Source: Edwardsiella hoshinae NBRC 105699 = ATCC 33379
Lineage (GTDB): Bacteria > Pseudomonadota > Gammaproteobacteria > Enterobacterales > Enterobacteriaceae
Direction: 5' to 3'
DNA length: 64,000 bases
NCBI RefSeq assembly: GCF_000474215.1
Contig: NZ_BAUC01000034.1
Span: forward strand, 1-64,000
Shown here piece by piece: positions 10,700 to 20,079 of this stretch. Under the pieces are notes generated by a model. It did no database searches. It worked only from the letters and a program-made list of their open reading frames with translations, and had not been told where the DNA came from. Within the stretch, counting starts at the first letter, position 1; each line of letters opens with the position of its first letter. The position numbers were made by a program, and so were the translations under genes.

Positions 10700-12136
10700 A
10701 TGTCAAATAACATCCGTATTGAAGAAGATCTATTAGGCACCCGTGAAGTTCCTGCTGACGCTTATTATGGCGTCCACACCCTACGTGCGATGGAAAACTT
10801 CTATATCAGCAACAACAAAATCAGCGATATTCCTGAATTTGTTCGTGGTATGGTTATGGTTAAAAAAGCGGCAGCGATGGCTAACCGCGAACTGCAAACT
10901 ATTCCGCGTAAAATTGCTGACACCATTATCCAGGCCTGTGACGAAGTTCTGAATAACGGCAAGTGCATGGATCAGTTCCCGGTAGATGTATTCCAGGGCG
11001 GTGCTGGTACTTCTGTCAACATGAACACCAACGAAGTCCTGGCTAACATCGGTCTGGAGCTGATGGGTCACAAGAAAGGTGAATACCAGTACCTGAACCC
11101 GAACGACCATCTGAACAAGTGCCAGTCCACCAACGACGCTTACCCGACCGGTTTCCGCATCGCCGTTTACGCTTCCATCATGAAGCTGATCGACGCGATC
11201 ACCAACCTGCGTGAAGGCGTTGACCGTAAGGCCGAAGAGTTCAAAAACATCCTGAAGATGGGCCGTACTCAGCTGCAAGACGCTGTACCGATGACCTTGG
11301 GTCAGGAATTCCACGCATTCAGCGTTCTGCTGAACGAAGAAGTGAAAAACCTACATCGTACCGCTGAACTGCTGCTGGAAATCAACCTGGGTGCTACCGC
11401 TATCGGTACCGGTCTGAACACGCCGGAAGGCTACCAGAAACTGGCCGTACAGAAACTGGCCGAAGTCAGCGGTCTGCCGTGTGTCCCGGCCGAAGACCTG
11501 ATCGAAGCCACCTCTGACTGTGGTTCTTACGTCATGGTTCACGGCGCCCTGAAGCGTACCGCGGTCAAACTGTCTAAGATCTGTAACGACCTGCGTCTGC
11601 TCTCCTCTGGTCCGCGTGCTGGCTTGAACGAAATCAACCTGCCGGAACTGCAAGCAGGCTCCTCCATCATGCCGGCTAAAGTTAACCCGGTGGTACCGGA
11701 AGTCGTTAACCAGCTGTGCTTCAAAGTCATCGGTAACGATACCTGCGTTACCATGGCCGCTGAAGCTGGTCAGCTACAGCTGAACGTAATGGAGCCGGTT
11801 ATCGGTCAGGCCATGTTCGAATCCATCTCTCTGCTGACCAACGGTTGCTACAACCTGCGTGAGAAATGCATCGACGGCATCACCGCCAACAAAGAAACGT
11901 GCGAAAAATTCGTCTTCAACTCTATCGGTATCGTTACCTATCTGAACCCGTTCATCGGTCACCACAACGGCGACATCGTAGGTAAGATCTGTGCCGAAAC
12001 CGGTAAGAGTGTACGCGAAGTCGTGCTGGAGCGCGGCCTGCTGACTGAAGCGCAGCTGGACGACATCTTCTCTGTTGAGAACCTGATGCACCCGGCATAC
12101 AAAGCTAAGCGCTACACCGACGAAAGCGAAAAATAA
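10700..12136 (+). CDS. aspA: Aspartate ammonia-lyase
   Basis: Cytosolic homotetramer that deaminates L-aspartate to fumarate and ammonia. The 478-residue length matches E. coli. The fumarase/aspartase signature [11 protein letters not shown] (about residues 318-328) includes the catalytic Ser of the mobile loop. AAGGTTCTC precedes the ATG. The neighbour dcuA encodes the matching aspartate/fumarate/succinate carrier, so together they supply fumarate for anaerobic respiration. Confidence 0.99.
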   Translation: MSNNIRIEEDLLGTREVPADAYYGVHTLRAMENFYISNNKISDIPEFVRGMVMVKKAAAMANRELQTIPRKIADTIIQACDEVLNNGKCMDQFPVDVFQGGAGTSVNMNTNEVLANIGLELMGHKKGEYQYLNPNDHLNKCQSTNDAYPTGFRIAVYASIMKLIDAITNLREGVDRKAEEFKNILKMGRTQLQDAVPMTLGQEFHAFSVLLNEEVKNLHRTAELLLEINLGATAIGTGLNTPEGYQKLAVQKLAEVSGLPCVPAEDLIEATSDCGSYVMVHGALKRTAVKLSKICNDLRLLSSGPRAGLNEINLPELQAGSSIMPAKVNPVVPEVVNQLCFKVIGNDTCVTMAAEAGQLQLNVMEPVIGQAMFESISLLTNGCYNLREKCIDGITANKETCEKFVFNSIGIVTYLNPFIGHHNGDIVGKICAETGKSVREVVLERGLLTEAQLDDIFSVENLMHPAYKAKRYTDESEK

Positions 12137-12155
12137 TTAACGTATCGCTTATTGT

Positions 12156-12193
12156 AGGCACGTCTGGTCCCCTGGTCAGTCGTGCCTTTTTAT
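12156..12193 (+). terminator. Terminator between aspA and dcuA
   Basis: AGGCACG (12156-12162) pairs with CGTGCCT (12181-12187) across a loop of about 18 bases, followed by TTTTTA. It probably terminates part of the aspA transcripts before dcuA. Confidence 0.7.
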
Positions 12194-12249
12194 TGTTATT
12201 GTAGAGAAAAAATAAGAATTATTATCATTACACTTTAAGGAGAAACACT

Positions 12250-13551
12250 ATGCTAGTTCTAGAACTGGTGATTGTTCTGCTGGCGATTTTCTTGGGGGCC
12301 AGACTAGGAGGGATCGGGATCGGCTTCGCCGGCGGTCTCGGGGTCTTAGTGCTCGCCGCCATCGGCGTTGCCCCAGGTAAAATTCCGTTCGACGTTATTT
12401 CCATCATCATGGCCGTTATCGCCGCCATCTCCGCGATGCAAGTAGCCGGTGGTATGGACTATCTGGTCCATCAGACCGAAAAAGTTCTGCGTAAAAACCC
12501 GAAACACATCACCATTCTGGCGCCAGTTGTCACCTACCTGCTGACCATCTTCGCCGGTACAGGTAACATCTCTCTGTCCGCACTGCCGGTTATTGCCGAA
12601 GTTGCCAAAGAGCAAGGCATTAAGCCATGCCGTCCGCTGTCTACCGCAGTGGTCTCCGCTCAGATCGCGATTACTGCCTCACCGATCTCCGCCGCCGTGG
12701 TGTACATGTCTTCCGTCATGGAAGGCCATGGTGTCAGCTACCTGCATCTGCTGATGGTCGTCCTACCGTCCACCTTCCTGGCGGTACTGGTCATGTCTCT
12801 GATCATCTCCTGGTGCTTCGACTCCAAACTGTCTAACGACCCAATCTACCGCAAGCGTCTGGAAGAAGGTCTGATCACGCTGCGTGGCGACAAGCAGATT
12901 GAGATCAAGAAAGGGGCTCAGACCTCCGTCTGGTTGTTCCTGCTGGGCGTTATCGCCGTCGTGGTTTATGCCATCGTCAACAGCCCGAGCCTGGGTCTGG
13001 TGGAAAAACCGCTGATGAATACCACCAACGCTATCCTGATCATCATGCTGAGCGTGGCTACCCTGACCACCATCATCTGCCGCGTTGATACCGATAACGT
13101 GCTGAACTCCAGCACCTTCAAGGCCGGTATGAGCGCCTGTATCTGTATCCTGGGTGTCGCATGGCTGGGTGATACTTTCGTTTCCGCTAACATCGATTGG
13201 ATCAAAGAGACTGCCGGTACGGTTATCCAGAACCATCCGTGGCTGCTGGCGGTGATCTTCTTCTTCGCTTCCGCGCTGCTGTACTCTCAGGCCGCCACTG
13301 CTAAGGCATTGATGCCGATGGCTCTGGCACTGAACGTCTCTCCTCTGACCGCCGTGGCCTCTTTCGCCGCCGTATCTGGCCTGTTCATCCTGCCAACCTA
13401 CCCGACACTGGTTGCTGCGGTACAGATGGATGACACTGGTACTACGCGCATCGGTAAACTGGTCTTCAACCACCCGTTCTTCATTCCGGGGACCCTGGGT
13501 GTTGCCCTGTCAGTCTGCTTCGGCTTCGTACTGGGTAGCGTGATGCTGTAA
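12250..13551 (+). CDS. dcuA: Anaerobic C4-dicarboxylate transporter DcuA
   Basis: Inner-membrane exchanger for aspartate, fumarate, malate and succinate, 433 residues and about ten helices. It carries the conserved N-terminal GARLGGIGIGFAGGLGVLVL-like block and the FAGTGNISLSALPVIAEVA region. AAGGAG lies 10 bases before the ATG. It follows aspA as in E. coli. Confidence 0.97.
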   Translation: MLVLELVIVLLAIFLGARLGGIGIGFAGGLGVLVLAAIGVAPGKIPFDVISIIMAVIAAISAMQVAGGMDYLVHQTEKVLRKNPKHITILAPVVTYLLTIFAGTGNISLSALPVIAEVAKEQGIKPCRPLSTAVVSAQIAITASPISAAVVYMSSVMEGHGVSYLHLLMVVLPSTFLAVLVMSLIISWCFDSKLSNDPIYRKRLEEGLITLRGDKQIEIKKGAQTSVWLFLLGVIAVVVYAIVNSPSLGLVEKPLMNTTNAILIIMLSVATLTTIICRVDTDNVLNSSTFKAGMSACICILGVAWLGDTFVSANIDWIKETAGTVIQNHPWLLAVIFFFASALLYSQAATAKALMPMALALNVSPLTAVASFAAVSGLFILPTYPTLVAAVQMDDTGTTRIGKLVFNHPFFIPGTLGVALSVCFGFVLGSVML

Positions 13552-13570
13552 TTATTCACCACATCACGTT

Positions 13571-13601
13571 AACGGGGCGCACTGCGCCCCGTTGTCATTT
13601 T
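13571..13601 (+). terminator. dcuA terminator
   Basis: AACGGGGCGC, loop ACT, GCGCCCCGTT (13571-13593), followed by GTCATTTTT. Confidence 0.8.
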
Positions 13602-13676
13602 TGCCCCTGACAAGCCCGCCCCCCTCACGGTATAGTGTCGAAATCATCATCAACCGGCAATGCCTCGAGGTTCGTT

Positions 13677-14045
13677 ATGTCCCAGACCGTAACTCCCCTT
13701 ACCGCCTCTGCGGTGGTTCCTGCTGAGCACTGCGATGCTATCGTGGTGCTCAGCACCGCGCCGGATGAAGCCTGCGCACAGGAGCTTGCCGCCAACCTCC
13801 TCGGAGAAAAGTTAGCCGCCTGTGTCACCATCCTGCCTGGCGCCACCTCGATGTACCACTGGGAGGGCAAGCTCGAACAGGAGTACGAGGTACAGATGAT
13901 CATCAAGAGCAAACGGCGTCACCAGCACGCCTTGCTCGCCTTTCTGAAACACCATCACCCCTACCAAACACCGGAGTTGCTGGTCATTCCCGTGTTGGCA
14001 GGAGAGCAAGACTATCTATTATGGCTCAACGCATCCTTGCGCTGA
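13677..14045 (+). CDS. cutA: Divalent-cation tolerance protein CutA
   Basis: Small trimeric ferredoxin-like-fold protein of 122 residues linked to copper tolerance. The conserved blocks are [22 protein letters not shown] and [19 protein letters not shown]. The frame opens earlier with a GTG at 13635, but the ATG at 13677 has GAGG six bases ahead and was preferred. Its last 25 bases overlap the start of dsbD, as expected for the cutA-dsbD operon. Confidence 0.93.
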   Translation: MSQTVTPLTASAVVPAEHCDAIVVLSTAPDEACAQELAANLLGEKLAACVTILPGATSMYHWEGKLEQEYEVQMIIKSKRRHQHALLAFLKHHHPYQTPELLVIPVLAGEQDYLLWLNASLR

Positions 14046-15766
14046 TTGCGCTATTTATTCTCACCCAGTTGCCAGCCCAAGCCTCTCTGTTTGGCGGGCA
14101 GCCACGCTTTGTTCCGGTGGATCAGGCTTTCGCCTTTAATTTTCAGCAACAAGGCGCTCGCCTGACCCTACACTGGCAGATCCAACCCGGCTATTACCTC
14201 TATCGCCAACAGATCCATATCACCCCTCATCAGGCGCAATTGGGAGCCTGGCAATTGCCCGCAGGGACCCCGCATCACGACGAGTTTCAGGGCGAAACTG
14301 CCATCTTCCGCGAGCGACTCGATCTCACATTGCCGCTGCTCAGCGCCACATCCGGTGCCGAGATCAGTGTAACCTACCAAGGGTGCGCCGCCGCTGGCTT
14401 CTGTTACCCCCCGGAAACACGGCGTATTCCACTCAATACTGTCAGCGCCACTCACACATCCGCACCGGCGGATAGCATATCGCCACCCAGCAGCCAAGCG
14501 GCAGATCCGGCCGCGGCACCAAGTGTACCCACGCTGCCCTTCCCCGCGCTGTGGGCGCTCCTGATCGGTATCGGCATTGCGTTCACCCCCTGTGTGCTGC
14601 CGATGTACCCGTTGATCTCAGCGTTAATTCTGGGACAGAAACAGCGCCACAGCTGGGGGCATACCGCCTTGCTGGCGCTAGTGTATGTACAGGGTATGGC
14701 GATTACTTATACTCTGCTTGGGATGATCGTCGCAGCGGCGGGGCTGCAATTCCAGGCCGCCTTCCAGCATCCCTATGTACTGGTTGGCTTATCACTCCTG
14801 TTCATTTTACTGGCACTCTCGATGTTCGGGGCCTTCACCCTACAACTGCCTTCGGCCATACAGACACGCCTGACGCTATGGAGTAATCGCCAACGCGCAG
14901 GCTCGCTGCTGGGCGTTTTCGTCATGGGTGCCTTAGCCGGCCTGATCTGCTCCCCCTGCACCAGCGCGCCACTCAGCGCTATCCTGCTGTATATCGCCCA
15001 GAGCGGTAATCTGTGGATCGGTGGTGGTACGCTCTACCTGTATGCGCTGGGGATGGGGATCCCACTGATCGCCATCACCCTGTTTGGCAACCGCCTACTG
15101 CCACGCAGCGGGCCGTGGATGCAACACGTCAAAGAAGGTTTTGGCTTCGTCATCCTAGCGCTGCCAGTATTCCTGCTGGAGCGGGTATTGGGTGATGTCT
15201 GGGGCTGGCGCTTGTGGAGCCTGCTTGGCATCGCCTTCTTGCTGTGGGGCTTCACACTGACGCTACACAGTCAGCGACGGGGTGTCCGCCTGTGGCAAAT
15301 CGTGCTGCTCGGCGCCGCGCTAGTCATCGCCCGCCCCTTGCAAGAGTGGGCTTTCGCCTCCTCGCCGCAGAGCGCTAATTCCCCCGCGCAAGCCTTGGCG
15401 TTTCAGGCCATCGATAGCCCGGAACAGCTGGCCAGCGCCCTGGCTCGGGCTAAGGCGAACGAGCAACCGGTGATGCTGGACTTCTATGCCGACTGGTGCT
15501 CCGCCTGTAAAGAGTTCGAGAAGTACACCTTCAGCGATGAGGCGGTGCGCAAACAACTGGCCGGTACACTGCTATTGCAGGCGAACGTGACCGCTAACAC
15601 GGCGCAACATAATGCGCTGCTGCAACAGCTTAATGTGTTAGGGCTACCCTCAATCCTGTTCTTCACGGCCGATGGACAACCGCTAGATCAGGCCCGGGTG
15701 ACAGGTTTTATGGATGCCGAACGCTTCCTCGCCCATTTGCGGCAGTTGCCGCAAAAAGGGCGATGA
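14021..15766 (+). CDS. dsbD: Thiol:disulfide interchange protein DsbD
   Basis: Inner-membrane reductase that moves electrons from cytosolic thioredoxin to periplasmic DsbC, DsbG and the cytochrome c maturation system. Three parts are visible: a signal peptide and periplasmic alpha domain with C122 and C128 (GCAAAGFC); an eight-helix beta domain with its cysteines in [10 protein letters not shown] and [10 protein letters not shown]; and a C-terminal thioredoxin-like gamma domain with WCSAC. The 581 residues match the family. It overlaps cutA by 25 bases. Confidence 0.97.
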   Translation: MAQRILALIALFILTQLPAQASLFGGQPRFVPVDQAFAFNFQQQGARLTLHWQIQPGYYLYRQQIHITPHQAQLGAWQLPAGTPHHDEFQGETAIFRERLDLTLPLLSATSGAEISVTYQGCAAAGFCYPPETRRIPLNTVSATHTSAPADSISPPSSQAADPAAAPSVPTLPFPALWALLIGIGIAFTPCVLPMYPLISALILGQKQRHSWGHTALLALVYVQGMAITYTLLGMIVAAAGLQFQAAFQHPYVLVGLSLLFILLALSMFGAFTLQLPSAIQTRLTLWSNRQRAGSLLGVFVMGALAGLICSPCTSAPLSAILLYIAQSGNLWIGGGTLYLYALGMGIPLIAITLFGNRLLPRSGPWMQHVKEGFGFVILALPVFLLERVLGDVWGWRLWSLLGIAFLLWGFTLTLHSQRRGVRLWQIVLLGAALVIARPLQEWAFASSPQSANSPAQALAFQAIDSPEQLASALARAKANEQPVMLDFYADWCSACKEFEKYTFSDEAVRKQLAGTLLLQANVTANTAQHNALLQQLNVLGLPSILFFTADGQPLDQARVTGFMDAERFLAHLRQLPQKGR

Positions 15767-15777
15767 CGGAGGAGACG

Positions 15778-16356
15778 ATGATAGCACGGGAACAGATCCT
15801 GACTCTGGCACTACAACGCCTAGAACAGCACGGGCTAGCGGGTGCCACCTTAGAGAATCTGATCGACCAGGCGACGCTCCCCCTGGAGCTGGCGCGGCGC
15901 TACTGGCCCGATGATGAGGCGCTGCTGTACGACTGCCTACGCTTTCATGGCCAGCAGATTGATGCCTGGCGACGCCGGATCGCGTTAGATGAGCAACTCA
16001 GCAATGACGATAAGATCCTGGCCCGCTATCCCGTACTGGCGGAGTATGCCGACCAGGGGCGCTTTCCCGGGTGCCTGTTTATCGCCGCCTGCATCCACTA
16101 CCCGCACGGCGATCATCCACTTCATCAATTAGCCGCCTGGCAAAAACAGGCCTCGTTCGACTTTACTCTGCGCTTACTACAGGAGAGCGACATCGATGAC
16201 GCCCCCCTGCTTGCCCAGCAAATAGAACTGGTACAAGAGGGCTGCCTGAGCCGACTGCTGCTCAGTCACCTGCGACAAGATATCGACATCGCCCGGCAAT
16301 TGGCACAAGACATCCTACACATCGCCCACTGTCGTCGACACGACGCGCTCGGTTAA
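15778..16356 (+). CDS. yjdC: TetR-family transcriptional regulator YjdC
   Basis: DNA-binding regulator of 192 residues. An N-terminal helix-turn-helix (about residues 20-50) precedes a C-terminal domain matching E. coli YjdC, including GCLFIAAC and QIELVQEGCLSR. The frame could start at 15763, overlapping the dsbD stop, but the ATG at 15778 has GGAGG at a better distance and gives the E. coli length. Its position after dsbD suggests a role in thiol-redox control; the target is not visible here. Confidence 0.88.
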   Translation: MIAREQILTLALQRLEQHGLAGATLENLIDQATLPLELARRYWPDDEALLYDCLRFHGQQIDAWRRRIALDEQLSNDDKILARYPVLAEYADQGRFPGCLFIAACIHYPHGDHPLHQLAAWQKQASFDFTLRLLQESDIDDAPLLAQQIELVQEGCLSRLLLSHLRQDIDIARQLAQDILHIAHCRRHDALG

Positions 16357-16363
16357 ACCGCAA

Positions 16364-16390
16364 TAAAAAGCCACCTCCGAGGAGGTGGCT
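16364..16390 (-). terminator. yfdX terminator
   Basis: AGCCACCTCC-GA-GGAGGTGGCT at 16369-16390; the minus strand continues into a T5 tract. It lies between convergent yjdC and yfdX. Confidence 0.8.
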
Positions 16391-16429
16391 GAGACAACCC
16401 GCGCCAGAAGCGCAGCGCGCTGGCGACTA

Positions 16430-17071
16430 TCAGTTGCCGTTAACCAACGTTACGCTATCGGTCACGACACCCTCTTCAGCCCCTTTCAGCGCCAAGTTCG
16501 CTTCATAGTATTTGCCGGCCTTCAGCAGACTTTGTGCATGAGCGACGGCCTGGCGGGTCTGTTTCAGCGGCATCAAATACTGGGTTTCAGTGATACCGAC
16601 CCCAGCCAGACGCAACTCGTCTAACGCCCCTTTACGATCACCTTTGCTCAGTTTTTCGTTCGCTTTGGCGATGGCCTTCTGTTTCTCCGGCGTCGCCACG
16701 AAATCCTCAGCCAGGGCAATAGAGGCATTAATGATCACATAATTATCACCGGCTAACGGCGCCTTCTTATCACTCTTAATAAAGGCTTTCCAATCGGTGC
16801 TATCGTCGGCCAACAAGCCAGCGGCTTGATTGGTCAGCTTCGTCGCAACATCCGGATAGCCACGGAACAGCGCCACACGCGCATACTGCATATCACGCAT
16901 CGCCGTAAAGCCCTGTTGTGCTACTTTCGCTACATCCTGCACCTGCTGGGCGGACAGACCGGCTGCCGCAGCGGTGGTACTAGCCGGCGCAGCAGGTGCG
17001 GCATCGGCAGCCCAGGTAAAGGTTGAAAACATCGCCAGAGAAAGTGCTGTTGCTGTCAAAATACGTTTCAT
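16430..17071 (-). CDS. yfdX: YfdX-family periplasmic protein
   Basis: Secreted protein of 213 residues with a signal peptide (MKRILTATALSLAMFS..., cleavage near AWAADA), followed by an Ala-rich linker and the YfdX domain (from about LSAQQVQDVAKVAQQG). E. coli yfdX is under EvgA acid and drug resistance control next to frc/oxc; here it is alone beside tRNA-Phe. The ATG at 17071 was chosen because it begins the signal peptide. Molecular function is unknown. Confidence 0.88.
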   Translation of the reverse strand: MKRILTATALSLAMFSTFTWAADAAPAAPASTTAAAAGLSAQQVQDVAKVAQQGFTAMRDMQYARVALFRGYPDVATKLTNQAAGLLADDSTDWKAFIKSDKKAPLAGDNYVIINASIALAEDFVATPEKQKAIAKANEKLSKGDRKGALDELRLAGVGITETQYLMPLKQTRQAVAHAQSLLKAGKYYEANLALKGAEEGVVTDSVTLVNGN

Positions 17072-17514
17072 AATCTTGGCCCGTTTATCCCATACTGGTT
17101 GAATCATTCATTACAGCGGAGGGGGTCTACGCATTCCTCCCGCTGACCCATTTAGTTATAGACTTCACCGGGATCATGTCAATTCCACTCCTGACGCCAA
17201 CACTCAGCGGCAAAAAAACGCCACACTCTCTGTTTTCTTGCGCGTACATGGCCTTGGTGAAATTTAATCTTCATTACATAGCACGCTAACTCACTATTTT
17301 TTAATGCGTTATTTATTACTGAATTTAACTAAATAACGCTCTCGGCCCTCTTCAGATACCAAGAAGCCGCGGTTAGCGCCAACGAGGCAACAGGAACGTC
17401 GCCATCCTCTGCGCCAAACCACTTCGCTAGATCCATATGAGCCTAGCGAAGCGGCGCTCAGGACCCGGCATTGCTGCTTTTCTCTCCATCCAACGCGAAT
17501 ACGCGATAAAATCG
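17072..17514. other. Non-coding gap before tRNA-Phe
   Basis: No convincing gene in these 443 bases. The left part must hold the yfdX promoter. The rest is AT-rich around 17270-17340 and becomes GC-richer toward the tRNA promoter. Confidence 0.5.
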
Positions 17515-17550
17515 TTGACGTACCGGACGCAATACGGTTTAATGCGCCCC
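17515..17550 (+). promoter_or_regulatory. tRNA-Phe promoter with GC-rich discriminator
   Basis: TTGACG (17515-17520), a 17-base spacer, TTTAAT (17538-17543), then GCGCCCC. The GC-rich discriminator between the -10 box and the start is typical of stable-RNA promoters under stringent control. Confidence 0.8.
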
Positions 17551-17553
17551 GTT

Positions 17554-17629
17554 GCCCGGATAGCTCAGTCGGTAGAGCAGGGGATTGAAAATCCCCGTGT
17601 CCTTGGTTCGATTCCGAGTCCGGGCACCA
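17554..17629 (+). tRNA. pheU: tRNA-Phe (anticodon GAA)
   Basis: A 76-base cloverleaf including an encoded CCA end. Acceptor arms GCCCGGA/TCCGGGC pair fully, the D-stem is GCTC/GAGC, the anticodon stem is GGGGA/TCCCC around loop TTGAAAA (anticodon GAA), and the T-stem is CTTGG/CCGAG. By eye it is identical to E. coli tRNA-Phe. In E. coli pheU also lies near yjdC. Confidence 0.98.
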
Positions 17630-17638
17630 TTTATTCTG

Positions 17639-17672
17639 AAAACCCTGCCTGATGGCGGGGTTTTCGCTTTTC
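17639..17672 (+). terminator. tRNA-Phe terminator
   Basis: AACCCTGCC, loop TGAT, GGCGGGGTT, then TTCGCTTTT, 10 bases after the tRNA. Confidence 0.85.
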
Positions 17673-18115
17673 TGGTTACGGTAGATTTCTGCTTACGTTT
17701 CCGCCTCATCGGTCATGGCGCCGCATTTTCATGCGTTCTACGTCTGAGTCATCATTATCCTGCTCAATGATGACATCCACGAGCTCCTCAGTTTTGCTCC
17801 ACTTTCCTCGCTCCGCAAGTACGCGACCAACCAGACAAGGGCTCGCCAGGTCAACGCCCATTCGTTCTTGCTAAGTTAAAAGCTCGGTAGCAATCATATC
17901 CGCACTTTCTATTCTCACGCTATACAATCACTTCGTATCATTATCATCAATGATATGTCCTACCTCATCATTTTCAGAATACTTTGTGAACACACTCACG
18001 CTTTATCTCAGTGAATAATGCTTATTCGCTGGCACATTTCTTGCTTTTTTTATTCTGCGTAACCGATTGCGTGATTATTCAGATAAAAAACAAAACAGGT
18101 CAAAGAGATTACACT
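17673..18115. other. AT-rich gap after tRNA-Phe
   Basis: No gene seen. The composition becomes clearly more AT-rich than the flanking core genes from about 17880 onward and continues so into the NCS2 permease gene. I found no repeat of the tRNA 3' end here that would mark an integration site. Confidence 0.5.
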
Positions 18116-19453
18116 ATGAAAACAAATACAAAAAATGATGAAGTCAATGAAATGATGCCGATGCGAAAACTGTTCCCCTATGCGGTTCAGCACATTTTCG
18201 CCATGTTTACCGGTACCATTGCTGTACCAATAGTAATATCTCAAGTTTTAAAACTGTCGCAGGAAGACACCACTCTACTGATTGCCGCCGCAATATTTGT
18301 CTCCGGTGTCGGGACCCTGATACAATCACTTAGCATCACCAAATATGTCGGTGTCAGTCTCCCGCTAATCCTCGGCACCTCATTTGTGGCAATGCCCCCG
18401 GTTTTTATTATCGCTTCACAGTTTGGTGGCGGGATTGAATCGCTATCTTATGTTTTCGGCGGGACACTCGTCTCCGGGATACTCCTGTTTTTCCTCGCGC
18501 CACTATACGGAAAAATCGCGTTTTTATTCAAACCAATAGTCATCGGTTGCTATCTTATTATGCTCGGCGTTTCATTGCTGCCGGTCTCTTTTTCCGGCAT
18601 TGTCGGTTATCCTGGCGAAGCCTCCTACGGCGATCCGGCTGGTATTTTTCTCGGTGTACTCACCATTGCATTAATTGTGTTGTTGAATCGTTTTGGGAAA
18701 GGTGCTTTGCGGGAGATGTCGATTCTTATCGGCCTGATCGTAGCCACACTGGTTGCGGTAGGAATGGATATGGTCAATTTCGGCCCGCTGAGTAATGCCA
18801 GTTGGTTTTCGTTCGTCCGTCCTGCACATTACGGTATTCACTTTGACCTGACGGCCATTATTCTGATGTTCCTCGGTACTTTTATGGCAACATTGGATTC
18901 TGTCGGTACCTTCTCTACAGTCGGGCGCCTATGTAATCGCTCTATGGAAGGTAATGCACTGAACGCTCCCATGCGTGGCGAGGGGGTCGCAGTGACAGTT
19001 TCCGGACTATTTAACTGTACGCCGCTGACATCTTTTATTAACAACGCCGGAGTGATTATTATTTCTGGTGTGCGTAGCCGCTATGTAACTGCGTGCAGTG
19101 GCATTATTCTAATCATTCTCAGTATTATTCCAAAATTTTCTGCGATTGCCACGATGATCCCTGCATCCGTTTTCGGCGGGGCGACACTGGTTATTTTTGC
19201 TTTTATTACGGTGGCGGGGATAGACACACTCGCAAAATCTGTCGATATGAGCAAAATGGGCAATATGATGGTAGTGGGAATTTCCGTCAGTGTTGGACTG
19301 ATGTTTAATGGGCAAGGTGAAGCTCTGGCTCAGTTACCGAAAACATTACAGATTATTCTTTCCCAAGGGGTGATAGTAACCTTTGTCCTGGCTATCGTTC
19401 TAAATCTTTTATTTAATTTTAATAGTGTCGTTAGTAAAAAAGAAAACCTGTGA
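18116..19453 (+). CDS. NCS2/NAT-family nucleobase permease, atypical
   Basis: Membrane transporter of 445 residues, about 12-14 helices, of the nucleobase-ascorbate (NCS2) family that takes up xanthine, urate or uracil with protons. The frame is open from 18011, but MKTNTK at 18116 is the natural start. Residues that normally form the substrate site are altered: the TM8 E-S-V-G-D pattern reads D-S-V-G-T (D261, T265), the TM9 Asp appears as E289, and the TM10 Q-N-N-G signature reads N-N-A-G (309-312). The TM1 QH pair is kept (Q25-H26). Substrate cannot be predicted. The gene is more AT-rich than its neighbours and stands alone next to tRNA-Phe, which fits acquisition by transfer. Confidence 0.85.
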   Translation: MKTNTKNDEVNEMMPMRKLFPYAVQHIFAMFTGTIAVPIVISQVLKLSQEDTTLLIAAAIFVSGVGTLIQSLSITKYVGVSLPLILGTSFVAMPPVFIIASQFGGGIESLSYVFGGTLVSGILLFFLAPLYGKIAFLFKPIVIGCYLIMLGVSLLPVSFSGIVGYPGEASYGDPAGIFLGVLTIALIVLLNRFGKGALREMSILIGLIVATLVAVGMDMVNFGPLSNASWFSFVRPAHYGIHFDLTAIILMFLGTFMATLDSVGTFSTVGRLCNRSMEGNALNAPMRGEGVAVTVSGLFNCTPLTSFINNAGVIIISGVRSRYVTACSGIILIILSIIPKFSAIATMIPASVFGGATLVIFAFITVAGIDTLAKSVDMSKMGNMMVVGISVSVGLMFNGQGEALAQLPKTLQIILSQGVIVTFVLAIVLNLLFNFNSVVSKKENL

Positions 19454-20079
19454 TGCGGCGACCTGCTGGTCAGCGGAATCCTCCGTTACCAGCAGGAAAT
19501 ATCTACCATTGGTAAAATAACAACATAGAATGCTAACCAGATGGCTAGAATCAGCGATATCAGTGCACGCCAGCAAGAGATGCGCTAACCAGTAAAATTC
19601 TACTTAACGCATTGAGCGCGACAGTCTGGAGAAGTCCCGTCAACAACAGCTACGCGCATCAATGGCGAAAGATGGCACATTGACATGCTATCAATTACTT
19701 CCGACGTCAGCCATCAGTTAAAGCGATGATCAACCATTTGCCATGGATCATATCGCGCAGATAAGCCGCGTCATAATGTGCCATGAATACCCCATCCAGG
19801 ATATGATCTTGATGATTTTATATAATATTCATTCCATATCCGTCTGGTCTGTAATGTCACGAGTTCAGTAGGCGAAGGCCTATCACGCGCTCTGCCGCCG
19901 ATCATATCCTGACAAAAATAGTCTGAGTTTATTTATGGATTATTTTTCCGTTGTAAACCCTGCGCCGAATAACGTAACAGAACGCGTCCATAGGCGATAT
20001 GCCGTTTGCCATTAACCCGCCGTTCGCCAAATACTGTGACTACACTCACTATAGGGCTTCTCCGTTATAGGACAGGATC
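19454..20079. other. Gene-free stretch between permease and decarboxylase
   Basis: 626 bases without a convincing gene. Only short open frames are present, for example 25 codons on the minus strand at 19707-19784 with no clear ribosome site. It could be decayed sequence. The right end must carry the promoter of the decarboxylase gene; a single TGTAAA at 19952 is only half of a TyrR-type box. Confidence 0.45.

Noticed and set aside
19952-19957. TyrR box before ipdC
   Set aside because: Only the TGTAAA half is present; the matching TTTACA half is missing at the required distance.
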